This document shows, piece by piece, positions 1-8,493 of a DNA stretch of 40,576 nucleotides. The notes under the pieces are model-generated. The model worked only from the letters and a program-made list of their open reading frames with translations, was not told where the DNA came from and did not search any database. The stretch covers positions 1 to 40,576 of the forward strand of contig NZ_CADEFI010000015.1 of NCBI RefSeq assembly GCF_902826555.1, read 5' to 3'. Source of the DNA: an uncultured Hyphomicrobium sp. (GTDB lineage: Bacteria > Pseudomonadota > Alphaproteobacteria > Rhizobiales > Hyphomicrobiaceae). The position numbers were made by a program, and so were the translations under genes. Each line of letters begins with the position of its first letter. The stretch's first letter is position 1.

Positions 1-485
<485 letters not shown>

Positions 486-558
486 CACCGGCGTAGGTCG
501 AACTAGACACCGATGTCATGAGGTCTTTCCGGCAAAGCCGGGGGGCCCGGGAGATAAG

Positions 559-813
559 ATGGCAGGGACATTCGGCTCGTGCTGCACTGAGCTTACCGAC
601 GCCATGAGCGGCGAGGAGTTCGAGCCGCTCATCACGGTCGGCGACGACGGGGTGCTCTACATGTCGGTCGGGCTCGTCGAGCTCGAGGACGAGGAGCCGG
701 GGATGGTCGATCATCCGGTCTTCTTCTGCCCGTTCTGCGGCAAGGGCCTGCAGACGCCGGAAGAGGTTCGCGAGAAGACCGGCGACGACGACGAAGACGA
801 GGGTAACGCGTAG
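559..813 (+). CDS. Small acidic CxxC protein between atpD and atpC
   Basis: This encodes an 84-residue protein of unknown function. The ATG at 559 is preceded by GGGAGA at a normal distance, and the frame fits cleanly between atpD and atpC on the same strand. It has a vicinal Cys pair (C8, C9) and a CPFCGKG knuckle (C57, C60), which suggests a single zinc or other metal site, followed by a very acidic tail of Asp and Glu. There is no signal peptide or membrane span, so it is probably cytoplasmic. Its place in the ATP synthase operon suggests co-expression with F1, perhaps in assembly or regulation, but that is inference only. Codon bias matches its neighbours, which supports a real gene. Confidence 0.75.
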   Translation: MAGTFGSCCTELTDAMSGEEFEPLITVGDDGVLYMSVGLVELEDEEPGMVDHPVFFCPFCGKGLQTPEEVREKTGDDDEDEGNA

Positions 814-872
814 CGATCCGCGGAAGCGGACTCACGCAGGGCCGATGGTCCAGGATCGAGGATAGGAAGCCG

Positions 873-1262
873 ATGGCTCAGACGTTCACATTCGAGCTGG
901 TCAGCCCGGAAAAGGTCGTTCTCTCGGGTGAGGCGGAGCAGGTGCTGCTGCCGGGCTCCGAGGGTGACATGACGGTTCTTCCGGGGCATGCGCCGTTGAT
1001 CTCGACGCTGCGGCCCGGCGTGGTCGATGTGGTGCTCGGAGGCGCCAAGTCGCGCGTGTTCGTGCGTCAGGCGTTCGCGCAGGTGGATCCGGAGCGCGTC
1101 ACGGTTCTCGCCGAGAAGGCCTACGACGTTGCGGAACTGACGGGCGCGACGCTTGCGGCCGAGCTTTCCAAGGCGGAAGGGGACCTTGCCGCTGCGAAGG
1201 ACGACGAGGCGCGCCGCGTCGCGCATCAGGCAATCGACTCGCTGTCGCGTCTCAAAGCGTAA
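873..1262 (+). CDS. atpC: ATP synthase F1 subunit epsilon
   Basis: This is the 129-residue epsilon subunit of F1, part of the rotating central stalk that couples proton flow to catalysis. The N-terminal beta-sandwich is recognisable from TFTFELVSPEKVVLSGEAEQV and the GSEGDMTVLPGHAPLISTLRPG segment (about residues 28-50). A shorter helical C-terminal part follows, typical of alphaproteobacteria. The start at 873 follows an AGGAAG-type ribosome binding site. It is the last gene of the atp operon and is closed by a strong hairpin terminator about 25 bases downstream. Confidence 0.97.
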   Translation: MAQTFTFELVSPEKVVLSGEAEQVLLPGSEGDMTVLPGHAPLISTLRPGVVDVVLGGAKSRVFVRQAFAQVDPERVTVLAEKAYDVAELTGATLAAELSKAEGDLAAAKDDEARRVAHQAIDSLSRLKA

Positions 1263-1288
1263 CGATTTCGCCGCCATTCTGAAAAATG

Positions 1289-1317
1289 AAAAGCGCCCGG
1301 CTTGCGGGCGCTTTTTT
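1289..1317. terminator. Rho-independent terminator after atpC, likely bidirectional
   Basis: There is a perfect 10-bp stem (AAAGCGCCCG at 1290-1299 with CGGGCGCTTT at 1305-1314) and a 5-base loop. A run of six T follows on the plus strand and a T-rich tract on the minus strand. It lies between the convergent ends of atpC and the SnoaL-like gene, so it can serve both. Confidence 0.9.
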
Positions 1318-1347
1318 GTTTCGGATCTTCCGATCGGCGCTTCAGCG

Positions 1348-1890
1348 CTATTTCTGCTCGGCCATGTCGAGCTTGCGGCCCATGCGGCGCAGCAGCTGGC
1401 CGACGTTGGCGATCAGGTTGTGCTCGATGGCGAAGTAGATGCGCTCGCCCTTGAACTTCTTTTTGATGGGATCCCACGGAAACAGGAGCGCGACGTCGAA
1501 CTCGATGGGCTGGCCGGTCGACGGGAGCCCGAGCAGGTCGCCATTGTGTACGCCGTTGAAGTGGGCTTCCTCGACGACGCCCTGCGGTCCGATGAAGACG
1601 TTGGTGACGGAGAAGCAATTCTCGGGAAAGCCGTTGAGGAATCCTTCGTAGAACTTGGCCGCGCCTTCGTGGCCGTGCCAGACCTTGCCGTTGTTCAGCA
1701 TCGTGTAGACGCAGTCCTCGGTCAGGGTCGCGAGCAGGCCCGGAATGTCGCCGCGATGCTCGGCGGCGATGTGGTCCAACCAAAGTTCCTTGATGCGGTT
1801 GTACTCCTCCATATCGAACGGCTGGCCGGACTGGTAGTCGGCGCCGTCGTTGAACGGGGGAAGCGTTCTCGTCAGGGTATGGGTGGACAT
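1348..1890 (-). CDS. SnoaL/NTF2-like fold protein
   Basis: This encodes a 180-residue protein of the NTF2-like/SnoaL superfamily, small alpha+beta cones that act as ester cyclases, hydratases or ligand-binding domains. The visible pattern is a helical start (YNRIKELWLDHIAAEHRGDIPGL), then the typical ED-CVYTMLNNG-VWHGHEGAAKFYEGFL segment (about 58-85) and a strand-rich second half ending in IYFAIEHNLIANVGQL. The start ATG at 1890 gives a full-length member. The specific activity cannot be read from sequence. It stands alone, convergent with atpC and upstream of nothing obviously related. Confidence 0.75.
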   Translation of the reverse strand: MSTHTLTRTLPPFNDGADYQSGQPFDMEEYNRIKELWLDHIAAEHRGDIPGLLATLTEDCVYTMLNNGKVWHGHEGAAKFYEGFLNGFPENCFSVTNVFIGPQGVVEEAHFNGVHNGDLLGLPSTGQPIEFDVALLFPWDPIKKKFKGERIYFAIEHNLIANVGQLLRRMGRKLDMAEQK

Positions 1891-1930
1891 TCAGGGAACT
1901 CTGCTACTGGCGGGTTGCCCGCAACTCATT

Positions 1931-2452
1931 TCAGCTTTGGGCGAGATAAGCAAATCTCTCTACGACCGTTTGGTAAATCGGCCGCTTGAAGGGAACGATC
2001 AGGTCGGGCAGCTCGCTCATGTCGCGCCAACGCCAGCGGTCGAACTCGGCCTTGCCGCTGCGCGGCTGGATGTCGATCTCGCTATCATCCCCCCAAAAAC
2101 GCATGGCGAACCAACGCTGACGCTGGCCGCGGTACTTGCCCTTGAGGGCCACTCCCAAGAGGGGTTCCGGGAGGTCGTATGTCAGCCACTGGGCGATTTC
2201 GGCAATGACCTCGGCGCTGCTGATGCCGGTCTCCTCGCGCAGCTCGCGATAGGCGGCCTCGATCGGCTCCTCGCCTTTCGAAATGCCGCCCTGGGGCATC
2301 TGCCAAACGTGAGCGGACTTATCTCCTGTCCATTTGGCGAGCCGGCGGCCGGTCCAAACCCGGCCGTCCTTGTTCAGCAGCATGATGCCGACGCAGGGTC
2401 GATAGGGGAGGTCGCGGGGTGTTGTGCTCGTGCTCAGTATTCTGTCGGCCAT
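1931..2452 (-). CDS. rppH: RNA pyrophosphohydrolase (Nudix), copy 1
   Basis: This is a 173-residue Nudix hydrolase of the RppH/NudH family, which removes pyrophosphate from the 5' triphosphate end of mRNA and so opens it to RNase E decay. Family signatures are [12 protein letters not shown] near the N-terminus, VWQMPQGGI, a complete Nudix box GX5EX7REUXEEXGU at residues 55-77 (RELREETGI at its end), and [21 protein letters not shown] place the start at the ATG at 2452; a TTG 39 bases upstream is possible but has no better ribosome site. A second RppH-like gene lies immediately upstream on the same strand. This copy has the intact catalytic box and is the better candidate for the housekeeping enzyme. 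Confidence 0.9.
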   Translation of the reverse strand: MADRILSTSTTPRDLPYRPCVGIMLLNKDGRVWTGRRLAKWTGDKSAHVWQMPQGGISKGEEPIEAAYRELREETGISSAEVIAEIAQWLTYDLPEPLLGVALKGKYRGQRQRWFAMRFWGDDSEIDIQPRSGKAEFDRWRWRDMSELPDLIVPFKRPIYQTVVERFAYLAQS

Positions 2453-2598
2453 GGTGTGCGAAATAATCCGTCTTCGTGGTTGGTTAGGCAAGCCTGCAGT
2501 TCAGCCGGCCGAATCACCCCAATCTTGCGCAGAAAAATAACGGCTTTTTGTCGTGCCGTCTGTATCGTGAGGAATATGCCCTGGTGCTGGCTGTGCGG

Positions 2599-3102
2599 TC
2601 ACGCCTGCCTGAGCAGCGGCTGGAAGACGCGCAGGATCTCCAGGTAAACGTCACGCTTGAACGGCACGATATGGGCGGCCAGCTCGTCGGCGGCACACCA
2701 GCGCCACGTAATGAATTCGGCGTTGGGCGTACCGGGCTCGCCGAGATCGATCTCGGCCTCGTCGCCAAGAAAGCGGACAGCGAACCATTTCTGGCGTTGG
2801 CCGCGGTAGCGGCCGCCCCAGGCTTTGCCAATCAGGTGGGGCGGCAGGTCATAGGTCAGCCAATCCGGCGTTTCTCCAATGACTTCAACGGTTTTCATGG
2901 CCGTCTCCTCCTGCAGCTCGCGCAGGGCGGCGGTGCGGGGGTCCTCGTGCGGGTCGATGCCACCCTGGGGCATCTGCCACCAGGTGCCGCGTCCCTCGGC
3001 ATCGCCGGGAGCATCGGCGCGCTGGCCAACCCAGATCTGCCGCGAGGCGTTCAGGACCATGATTCCGACGCAGGGCCGGTAAGGAAGGGCGGTGCCGTCC
3101 AT
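2599..3102 (-). CDS. RppH-like Nudix hydrolase, copy 2
   Basis: This is a 167-residue Nudix hydrolase clearly paralogous to the next gene downstream. It shares [33 protein letters not shown] and GDEAEIDLGEP with it, the set typical of RppH. Its Nudix box (residues 47-69) keeps the metal-binding RELQEE core but has Ala where the family has Gly near the end (RELQEETAM). The start is the ATG at 3102, with GAGGT about 10 bases upstream. An in-frame ATG at 3171 is rejected because it lies inside a terminator hairpin. It may be a second RNA 5'-end hydrolase or act on dinucleoside polyphosphates. Confidence 0.85.
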   Translation of the reverse strand: MDGTALPYRPCVGIMVLNASRQIWVGQRADAPGDAEGRGTWWQMPQGGIDPHEDPRTAALRELQEETAMKTVEVIGETPDWLTYDLPPHLIGKAWGGRYRGQRQKWFAVRFLGDEAEIDLGEPGTPNAEFITWRWCAADELAAHIVPFKRDVYLEILRVFQPLLRQA

Positions 3103-3148
3103 GGGCGCAATGACCTCGTCTGGGGTGCGTAGGGGTGCATAAAACGAC

Positions 3149-3172
3149 GATGGGCGCCGATCAGCGCCCATC
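3149..3172 (-). terminator. Terminator of the envC-like/ctpA operon
   Basis: There is a perfect 9-bp inverted repeat (GATGGGCGC at 3149-3157, GCGCCCATC at 3164-3172) with a 6-base loop. On the minus strand it is followed by GTCGTTTTATG. It sits 38 bases after the ctpA stop codon. An in-frame ATG of the downstream Nudix gene falls within the stem, which argues for the shorter start of that gene. Confidence 0.75.
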
Positions 3173-3209
3173 GCAAGCCATTCTATATGTGTCGGTTCGG
3201 AGCGCGTCC

Positions 3210-4655
3210 TTAATTGGGGACGGTGCTCTTCTCCTGGGTCGAGGGTGCATTGGGCGCCGGCGGCTCGGTCGGCTGCTTCGCCAACGTCTCGCCGGTTGCC
3301 TCGCCGCGCAGGAACTTCAGCGCGTACTGCAGCTGGGTGTCCTTCTCGGGCTCTTTCGGCACATAGGCGGACGAACCCGATTCCTCTTTCGGCTCCTCTT
3401 TCGACTCGGCGCCGTCGGCCGGCTGCTCGCCTTCCTTGGTGGCGGGTGTCGCGGCTTCCGGCTTTTCGCCCTCGCCTCTCAGGTGGCCGCGCAAGCTCGC
3501 CTCTCCGCGGGGCTTCTCGGGCGTCTTGCCCTTCAGCTCCTCGGGAAGCTCCTGCTCGACAACGATATCGGGATCGATGCCTTTGGCCTGGATCGAGCGG
3601 TTGGACGGCGTGTAGTAGCGCGCCGTCGTCAGGCGGATGGCGCCGTTGGCTCCGAGCGGGATGATGGTCTGCACGGATCCTTTGCCGAAGGACCGCGTGC
3701 CGATGATGGTCGCGCGCTTGTGGTCCTTGAGGGCGCCGGCAACGATTTCGGAGGCGGACGCGGATCCGCCGTTGATCAGAACGACGATCGGCTTGCCCTC
3801 AGCGGTGTCGCCGGGCCGGGCCTGGGCGCGCTGCGTCTCCTCGTTGTTGCGGCCCTTGGTCAGCACGATCGCGCCGCGCTCCAGGAAGTCGTCGGAGACG
3901 GCGATCGCCTGATCGAGCAGGCCACCCGGGTTGTTGCGCAGATCGATAATGATGCCCTTGAGCTTCGGTCCGATTTCTTTCTTGAGCGCGTCCATCGCCT
4001 TCACGAGATTGGCGTGGGTCTGCTCGTTGAAAGTCGTGACCTTGAGGTAGGCGATGTCGCCTTCCGTGCGGGCCTTGACGGCGTTGATGCGAATGAAATC
4101 GCGGACGATCTTGACGTCGAACGGCTCGTCCTTGCCCTTGCGAACGATGGTGAGCGTGATCGGCGTATTGACGGGGCCGCGCATCTTCTCGACGGCCTGC
4201 TCCAGGGTGAGGCCGGAGATCTGATCATTGTCGAGATGGGTGATGAGGTCGTTGGCCTGAATGCCAGCTTTGGAAGCCGGAGTGTCGTCGATGGGGGAGA
4301 CGACCTTGACGACGCCGTTCTCCATCGTCACCTCGATGCCGAGGCCGCCGAACTCGCCGCGCGTCTGCACCTGCATGTCGCGATAGTTCTTGGGGCTCAT
4401 GTAGGAGGAGTGGGGATCGAGCGCCGCGAGCATGCCGTTGATCGCACTTTCGATCAGCATGGTGTCATCGGGCTTTTCGACATAGTCGGAACGAACACGC
4501 TCGAACACGTCGCCGAAGAGATCGAGCTGTCGATAGAGCTCGGAGTTCGGGGAATTGGCCGAGTACGTCTGCGTGACGTTCAGCACCGTCGTCGCGCCGG
4601 CGAGACCTGTCATCGTCAGAAATGTCCAGAACACGAAGTCGGTCTTGCGCATCAT
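3210..4655 (-). CDS. ctpA: Carboxy-terminal processing protease, S41 family
   Basis: This is a 481-residue periplasmic tail-specific protease of peptidase family S41. An N-terminal hydrophobic segment (about residues 6-22) serves as signal or anchor. A PDZ domain spans about residues 95-180 (GEFGGLGIEVTMENG, SKAGIQANDLI) and the S41 catalytic core follows (about 195-375). The Ser-Lys dyad is visible as S300 in NGGSASASEI and K325 in SFGKGSVQ, 25 residues apart as in plant D1 protease. The C-terminal 100 residues are low-complexity, rich in Glu, Lys and Pro. It overlaps the upstream envC-like gene by 4 bases, a pairing common in alphaproteobacteria and consistent with control of peptidoglycan hydrolases. 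Confidence 0.95.
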   Translation of the reverse strand: MMRKTDFVFWTFLTMTGLAGATTVLNVTQTYSANSPNSELYRQLDLFGDVFERVRSDYVEKPDDTMLIESAINGMLAALDPHSSYMSPKNYRDMQVQTRGEFGGLGIEVTMENGVVKVVSPIDDTPASKAGIQANDLITHLDNDQISGLTLEQAVEKMRGPVNTPITLTIVRKGKDEPFDVKIVRDFIRINAVKARTEGDIAYLKVTTFNEQTHANLVKAMDALKKEIGPKLKGIIIDLRNNPGGLLDQAIAVSDDFLERGAIVLTKGRNNEETQRAQARPGDTAEGKPIVVLINGGSASASEIVAGALKDHKRATIIGTRSFGKGSVQTIIPLGANGAIRLTTARYYTPSNRSIQAKGIDPDIVVEQELPEELKGKTPEKPRGEASLRGHLRGEGEKPEAATPATKEGEQPADGAESKEEPKEESGSSAYVPKEPEKDTQLQYALKFLRGEATGETLAKQPTEPPAPNAPSTQEKSTVPN

Positions 4656-6199
4656 TCCTGTACCTTCTCATGAGGAGAGACCCACCAAGGATCGGAGTTT
4701 ATGGGCTCTCCGTCCTTGCGGAATTCAATGTAGAGCACGGGCGCGCTGGGTTGCGGCTGCTGGCCCAAGCCCGTTCTTCCGGTCGCAAGCTGTGCCGTGC
4801 GTGGCGCACCACTCATGGTTCCAATCGGCTCGGCGGCCAATACGAACTGCCCTGGCCCGACGTCCATTTGCGACAGTCCGGCAATCAAAACATGATACCC
4901 GCCGCCGGCGTTGATGATCAAGAGTTGCCCGTAGCTGCGGAACTCTCCGGCGTAGACAACCCATCCGTCGCAGGGCGCGGTGACCCGGGCGCCGAAGCGG
5001 GTTTCGAGCACAATGCCCTTCGATGTGCCTCCATATTGGGTTTTATCGCCAAAACCCAAGGCCTTTCGACCGCGGGCTGGCATGGGAAGCTTACCCTTGG
5101 CGAGCTGGAACGGTACGGCGGGCGTAATGCGGTCCGGTTTTCCGGGGCTTAGCGCTGCGGCCGACGGCGCCAGCTCGACGACGGACGGGGGCGTCTGTGA
5201 CGTGCCGCCGGCGGCGGGAGGCGTGAGCATCGCCACCTCCTCCTCGTGGCGAGGTGCCGCCTCGACCGGTGTCGTATCGATGGCCGTCTCGCGGGCAACG
5301 GCTCCAACCGCCGGCCCCGTGGTTGCCCCGGGTTCCGCCGCCGCGGACGGGAGAACGGCGACGACTTCCTCACCCTTGGCAGGCTTCTGCTCGTCGCTCA
5401 ACGCCGGCGGCGCGGTCACCTGACGGCTCAGCTTGGAGATGAGGTCGCTCAGGTCGGTGACGTTCTTGGCGATTTCGGCTGTTGCCTCGCGAACCTGCTT
5501 CAGCTCCGCCTGGCGCTCCGCGAGCGTTTGCTTCTTGGTTTCGAGCAAGCTTGCGAGGCGTGTCTGCGTGGTGGTCAAGCGCTCGCGCTCGGCCCGCAGG
5601 TTGTTGCTTTCCTCGCGGATGCTCGTCATCACCGCGACCAGCTTGTTGAGCTTGACCGTGAGTTCCTTTGCTTGGTCGCGCAGCCCCGGGAAGGCGATGC
5701 CCAGCAGCATGGCGCTGCGGACCATCTGCAGCGCGTCCTCACGACGCGTAATGATGACCGGCGGCGGGTTGCGGCCCATGCGTTGAAGGGCGGCGAGGAT
5801 GCCGGAGATCTTGCTGTTTTCCTTGGCGAGAGAGGCGCGGAGACCCTGCTCCTCTTTCTCGAAGGCCGCCAATCGGTCTTCGATGGCGGTCATCTGCTCT
5901 TCGCTCTTCTGCACCAAGGCGGCGGTATCGAGCAGGCGCTCATTCAACTCGCGGCGCTCGTCGACGATGCTGGACATGTCCTTCTGGAGCTCGCGTCCGC
6001 GCGACTCCTTGGCGACCAGCTCGCTCTTCTCGGTCTCGAGCTTCTTCTCGGCTTCCTCGGTTGTTTTAGGCGCCTGCGCGCGTGCCGTCATGACGGGGAG
6101 AGCTGCGCACACGGCAAGCACACTCGCCGCCGCCAAAAGGCGTGCGCGATGTCTTTTCACTGCTGCCGATGCAATGGTCCGGTTCACACCCTCGCCCAT
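4652..6199 (-). CDS. EnvC-like murein hydrolase activator, degenerate LytM/M23 domain
   Basis: This is a 515-residue secreted protein of the EnvC/NlpD type. A signal peptide covers about residues 1-41 (TARA-QA cleavage). A long coiled coil, rich in Glu, Lys, Arg and Leu, runs to about residue 265. A Pro/Ala/Glu-rich linker and a C-terminal LytM fold follow (from about 375: TSKGIVLETRFGARVTAPCDGWVVYAGEFRSYG). The metal ligands of active M23 peptidases (HxxxD and HxH) are not present as such: the first motif reads GIVLETRFG and the second YHVLIAGL. It is therefore probably an activator of amidases rather than an enzyme, as in E. coli EnvC. It is translationally coupled to ctpA. Confidence 0.9.
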   Translation of the reverse strand: MGEGVNRTIASAAVKRHRARLLAAASVLAVCAALPVMTARAQAPKTTEEAEKKLETEKSELVAKESRGRELQKDMSSIVDERRELNERLLDTAALVQKSEEQMTAIEDRLAAFEKEEQGLRASLAKENSKISGILAALQRMGRNPPPVIITRREDALQMVRSAMLLGIAFPGLRDQAKELTVKLNKLVAVMTSIREESNNLRAERERLTTTQTRLASLLETKKQTLAERQAELKQVREATAEIAKNVTDLSDLISKLSRQVTAPPALSDEQKPAKGEEVVAVLPSAAAEPGATTGPAVGAVARETAIDTTPVEAAPRHEEEVAMLTPPAAGGTSQTPPSVVELAPSAAALSPGKPDRITPAVPFQLAKGKLPMPARGRKALGFGDKTQYGGTSKGIVLETRFGARVTAPCDGWVVYAGEFRSYGQLLIINAGGGYHVLIAGLSQMDVGPGQFVLAAEPIGTMSGAPRTAQLATGRTGLGQQPQPSAPVLYIEFRKDGEPINSDPWWVSPHEKVQE

Positions 6200-6558
6200 C
6201 TGGCCCGACCGACTAATCCTGGCGCTCTTTAGAGCACGATCGCACCATATCCAACCGATAGATCCATTCGATTTGGCGCAACACTCCCATAAGACCGACG
6301 ATCCACCATTTCGGGCCGATCGGGCCCGAGGCGATCCTGTCTCCGCACAGCCTGACGACGGATCGCGTGTCCCGGCGCAACCCTCCGGGTACCACGCTCC
6401 GATAAGTGGTTAGAATTAGGGCATGAAGGTTTACCAAAGGTGGCGGGGCCAGATGCCGCGCCCGCTATGGTCGCCGATCCGTGTCGTTTATGGCATTCGG
6501 CGCGCCGAGATCGTATATCAAGGCCAGCGATCGCCAAATCGTCGAGGCCCATTCAAAA
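6200..6558. other. Non-coding gap between divergent envC-like and twin-TM genes
   Basis: No gene is supported in these 359 bases. The gap holds a short palindrome GCTCT-TT-AGAGC (6224-6235) that resembles the edge of the dispersed repeats described elsewhere, and a GC-rich hairpin CGGGCC/GGCCCG (6312-6317 with 6323-6328). It must carry the promoters of both flanking genes, but no convincing -35/-10 pair was identified. Confidence 0.5.
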
Positions 6559-6750
6559 ATGGAAACGCTGTTTTACTATCTGTCGACGGGCGCCATGTAC
6601 GCCGTCGTTCTCGTGCTCCTCGCCGGTCTCTGGGTGATGATGCGCGGCACGAGCCCGAACCTCAGCCAGAAGCTGATGCGCTGGCGCGTGGGGCTGCAGT
6701 TCGTGGCCGTCGTCCTGCTCGTTGCCTACGCGTACGTGCAGCACCTCTGA
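6559..6750 (+). CDS. Twin-transmembrane protein, HIG1-like
   Basis: This encodes a 63-residue inner-membrane protein with two predicted spans (about residues 3-24 and 42-61) joined by a basic loop (MMRGTSPNLSQKLMRWRVGLQ). The arrangement fits the small HIG1-domain proteins of alphaproteobacteria, relatives of the mitochondrial HIG1/Rcf proteins linked to cytochrome oxidase complexes. The start at 6559 is chosen because the protein then begins directly with the first span; earlier in-frame starts add an unlikely leader. It precedes the cobalamin adenosyltransferase gene, a neighbourhood I recall as conserved in Hyphomicrobiales. Function is not established. Confidence 0.75.
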   Translation: METLFYYLSTGAMYAVVLVLLAGLWVMMRGTSPNLSQKLMRWRVGLQFVAVVLLVAYAYVQHL

Positions 6751-6772
6751 GGGCGAGAACCTCCGCCCACCT

Positions 6773-6807
6773 GAAAACCGGTTTCCACTTTTCCGGAAGC
6801 ACTTTAG
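6773..6807. repeat. Dispersed intergenic repeat, copy A
   Basis: This 35-base element (core ACTTTTCCGGAAGC, ending in CTTTAG) matches a second copy at 19135-19170 with only a few substitutions. Similar elements that pair ACCGGTTTCCACTTTTC with GCTCTAG are widespread between genes in Hyphomicrobiales. It lies between the twin-TM gene and the adenosyltransferase gene. Confidence 0.6.
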
Positions 6808-6837
6808 TGTGTGCCCAAATCGGGGGCACGCAACGCG

Positions 6838-7416
6838 ATGGTCAGGCTCAACAAGATCTACACCAGGACTGGCGACGCCGGGACGACGGGTCTCGGCTCG
6901 GGCGAACGCGTGCGCAAAGACGATCTCAGAATCGCGGCCTACGGCACCGTCGACGAGACGAATGCCACCATCGGCGTGGTGCGGATCCATCTCGCCGGTC
7001 ATCAGGGCCTCGACCAGAAGCTCGGCCGTATCCAGAACGATCTGTTCGACCTGGGCGCCGATCTGTGCGTGCCCGACCGTGGCAAGAAGCCGGAGTTCGA
7101 GCCGCTGCGCATGTCCGACGATCAGGTGGCGCGGATCGAGGCTGAAATCGACGAAATGAATGCCGAGCTCAAGCCTTTGAAGTCTTTTGTTCTTCCGGGT
7201 GGATCCCCGGCTTCGGCGGCGCTGCATGTGGCGCGGACCGTATGCCGGCGGGCGGAGCGGGAGATGGTGGCGCTGGCCGCTCTGGAGGACGAGCCGGTCA
7301 GCGCGCAGGCGCTCAAGTATATCAATCGGCTATCGGATTTTCTCTTTGTTGCCGGGCGCTACGTGAACGACCGAGGCAAAAGCGATGTGCTCTGGGTACC
7401 AGGGCAGAACCGCTAG
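6838..7416 (+). CDS. ATP:cob(I)alamin adenosyltransferase, PduO type
   Basis: This is a 192-residue PduO-family enzyme that transfers the adenosyl group of ATP to cob(I)alamin, giving coenzyme B12 for enzymes such as methylmalonyl-CoA or ethylmalonyl-CoA mutase. Diagnostic stretches are the ATP-binding TRTGDAGTT (residues 9-17), FVLPGGSPASAALHVARTVCRRAER and YINRLSDFLFVAGRY with the conserved Arg, Asn and Asp residues. The start ATG at 6838 removes an unlikely leader and places the family N-terminus (MVRLNKIYTRTGD) exactly. The rhomboid and etfBA-hbd genes follow on the same strand, in an arrangement familiar from Hyphomicrobiales. Confidence 0.92.
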   Translation: MVRLNKIYTRTGDAGTTGLGSGERVRKDDLRIAAYGTVDETNATIGVVRIHLAGHQGLDQKLGRIQNDLFDLGADLCVPDRGKKPEFEPLRMSDDQVARIEAEIDEMNAELKPLKSFVLPGGSPASAALHVARTVCRRAEREMVALAALEDEPVSAQALKYINRLSDFLFVAGRYVNDRGKSDVLWVPGQNR

Positions 7417-7453
7417 AGCGCGGTCGAGTTTGGAATCGGGCCGTGCTCTAGGG
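7414..7453. repeat. Imperfect palindrome after the adenosyltransferase gene
   Basis: CTAGAGCGCGGTC at the left pairs imperfectly with GGCCGTGCTCTAG at the right around a short centre. It begins at the stop codon. The CTAGAGC ends match the edges of the dispersed Hyphomicrobiales-type repeats. It could form a hairpin in the transcript but has no T-run. Confidence 0.5.
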
Positions 7454-7546
7454 CGTTGAAGAGACCAACGATTTACGCTTCGGGGCCGGCAGGGCCGAAG
7501 CTGTCATGGTCTGAGGCCGGATCGGCCAGAGGTGGGGGCGTTTACG

Positions 7547-8248
7547 ATGTTTGTTCCGCTGCACGACGAGAACCCTCTGAAATCGATCCGTTTTCAGTGG
7601 GTGACTATTGGCATCATCATCGCCAACATCATCGTCTACTTTTTCGAGACGGCGCGACTCGACGAAGTGGCGATCGCTGGATTTGCGATCGTTCCCAAAG
7701 AGCTTTTCGACACCAGCCTGCTGCCCATTCCCACCGAGGCGGTCGGTCCGGCGGTGCCTGAGCGACTGACGCTGCTCACCTACATGTTCTTCCACGGCGA
7801 CATTCTTCATCTTGCAGGCAACATGTTGTTTTTGTGGGTTTTTGGCGACAACGTCGAAGACGCCATGGGGCACATCAGGTATCTTTTCTTCTATCTCGCG
7901 TGCGGCGTGCTGGGCGGTCTTTTGCATGCTTGGATCGACCCCGCTTCGGAAATTCCTCTGATCGGCGCCAGCGGGGCTGTCGCGGGCGTGATCGCGGCCT
8001 ATCTTGTGCTCCATCCCAGGGTCCGGGTGTGGGTGCTGGCGCTGAAGGCGATCCCGCTCAGAATCTCGGCTGCCTTCGCGCTCGGCCTCTGGATCCTGAT
8101 GCAGGTCGTGATGGTCCTCATTCCGCAGGTCGGACCGGTGGCCTGGTGGGCCCATATCGGGGGGCTGATCGCGGGAGCGGTGCTGGTCGTGTTTCTGCGC
8201 CGGCCGGGCGTGCCGCTGTTCGACAAGGGTCTGGGCGCGGGGGCATGA
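7547..8248 (+). CDS. Rhomboid family intramembrane serine protease
   Basis: This is a 233-residue rhomboid with six predicted membrane spans. The catalytic Ser lies in IGASGAVAG (S142, GxSG motif) and the catalytic His in WWAHIGGLIAG (H203). The HLAGN motif (H88, N92), which helps shape the oxyanion hole, and the L1-loop region are present. Rhomboids cut membrane proteins within their spans; the substrates here are unknown. The start at 7547 is chosen because of a GGTGGGGG ribosome site 8 bases upstream. The gene stands between the adenosyltransferase and the electron-transfer flavoprotein genes. Confidence 0.92.
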   Translation: MFVPLHDENPLKSIRFQWVTIGIIIANIIVYFFETARLDEVAIAGFAIVPKELFDTSLLPIPTEAVGPAVPERLTLLTYMFFHGDILHLAGNMLFLWVFGDNVEDAMGHIRYLFFYLACGVLGGLLHAWIDPASEIPLIGASGAVAGVIAAYLVLHPRVRVWVLALKAIPLRISAAFALGLWILMQVVMVLIPQVGPVAWWAHIGGLIAGAVLVVFLRRPGVPLFDKGLGAGA

Positions 8249-8277
8249 TAACGGCGGATAGCCCTCTGTTGGCCGCA

Positions 8278-8306
8278 TTGACTTAGCCCGAGACGGCTCG
8301 TAGTTT
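8278..8306 (+). promoter_or_regulatory. Candidate promoter for etfB-etfA-hbd
   Basis: TTGACT (8278-8283) and TAGTTT (8301-8306) are separated by 17 bases, close to a sigma-70 type promoter. It lies in a 245-base gap, about 190 bases before the etfB start. The -10 match is only moderate. Confidence 0.35.
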
Positions 8307-8493
8307 CCTTTTCTCGCACTTGCGAAGAGCCCGGAACGTCATAGGCCGAGGCGTTGGCTCAAGTGCCAGTAAACGGAGACCGGCGGCACGGTGGAGCCGC
8401 AATTCCAGTCTCCCGCGGGCAGATCTCGGGACGAAACAAAACCAGGACAGCAATGACAAGAACAAGGCAGTGCGCCGGGGAGCGCCGCGCATC

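Noticed and set aside
3103-3171. Longer N-terminus for the second Nudix gene, starting at the ATG at 3171
   Set aside because: The codon lies in the stem of a perfect hairpin with a T-run that ends the ctpA transcript, and the extra residues are not part of the family N-terminus.
3135-4673. Long plus-strand frame opposite ctpA
   Set aside because: ctpA is certain by its protease motifs; the plus-strand product is low-complexity Leu/Gly/Asp/Arg without domains.
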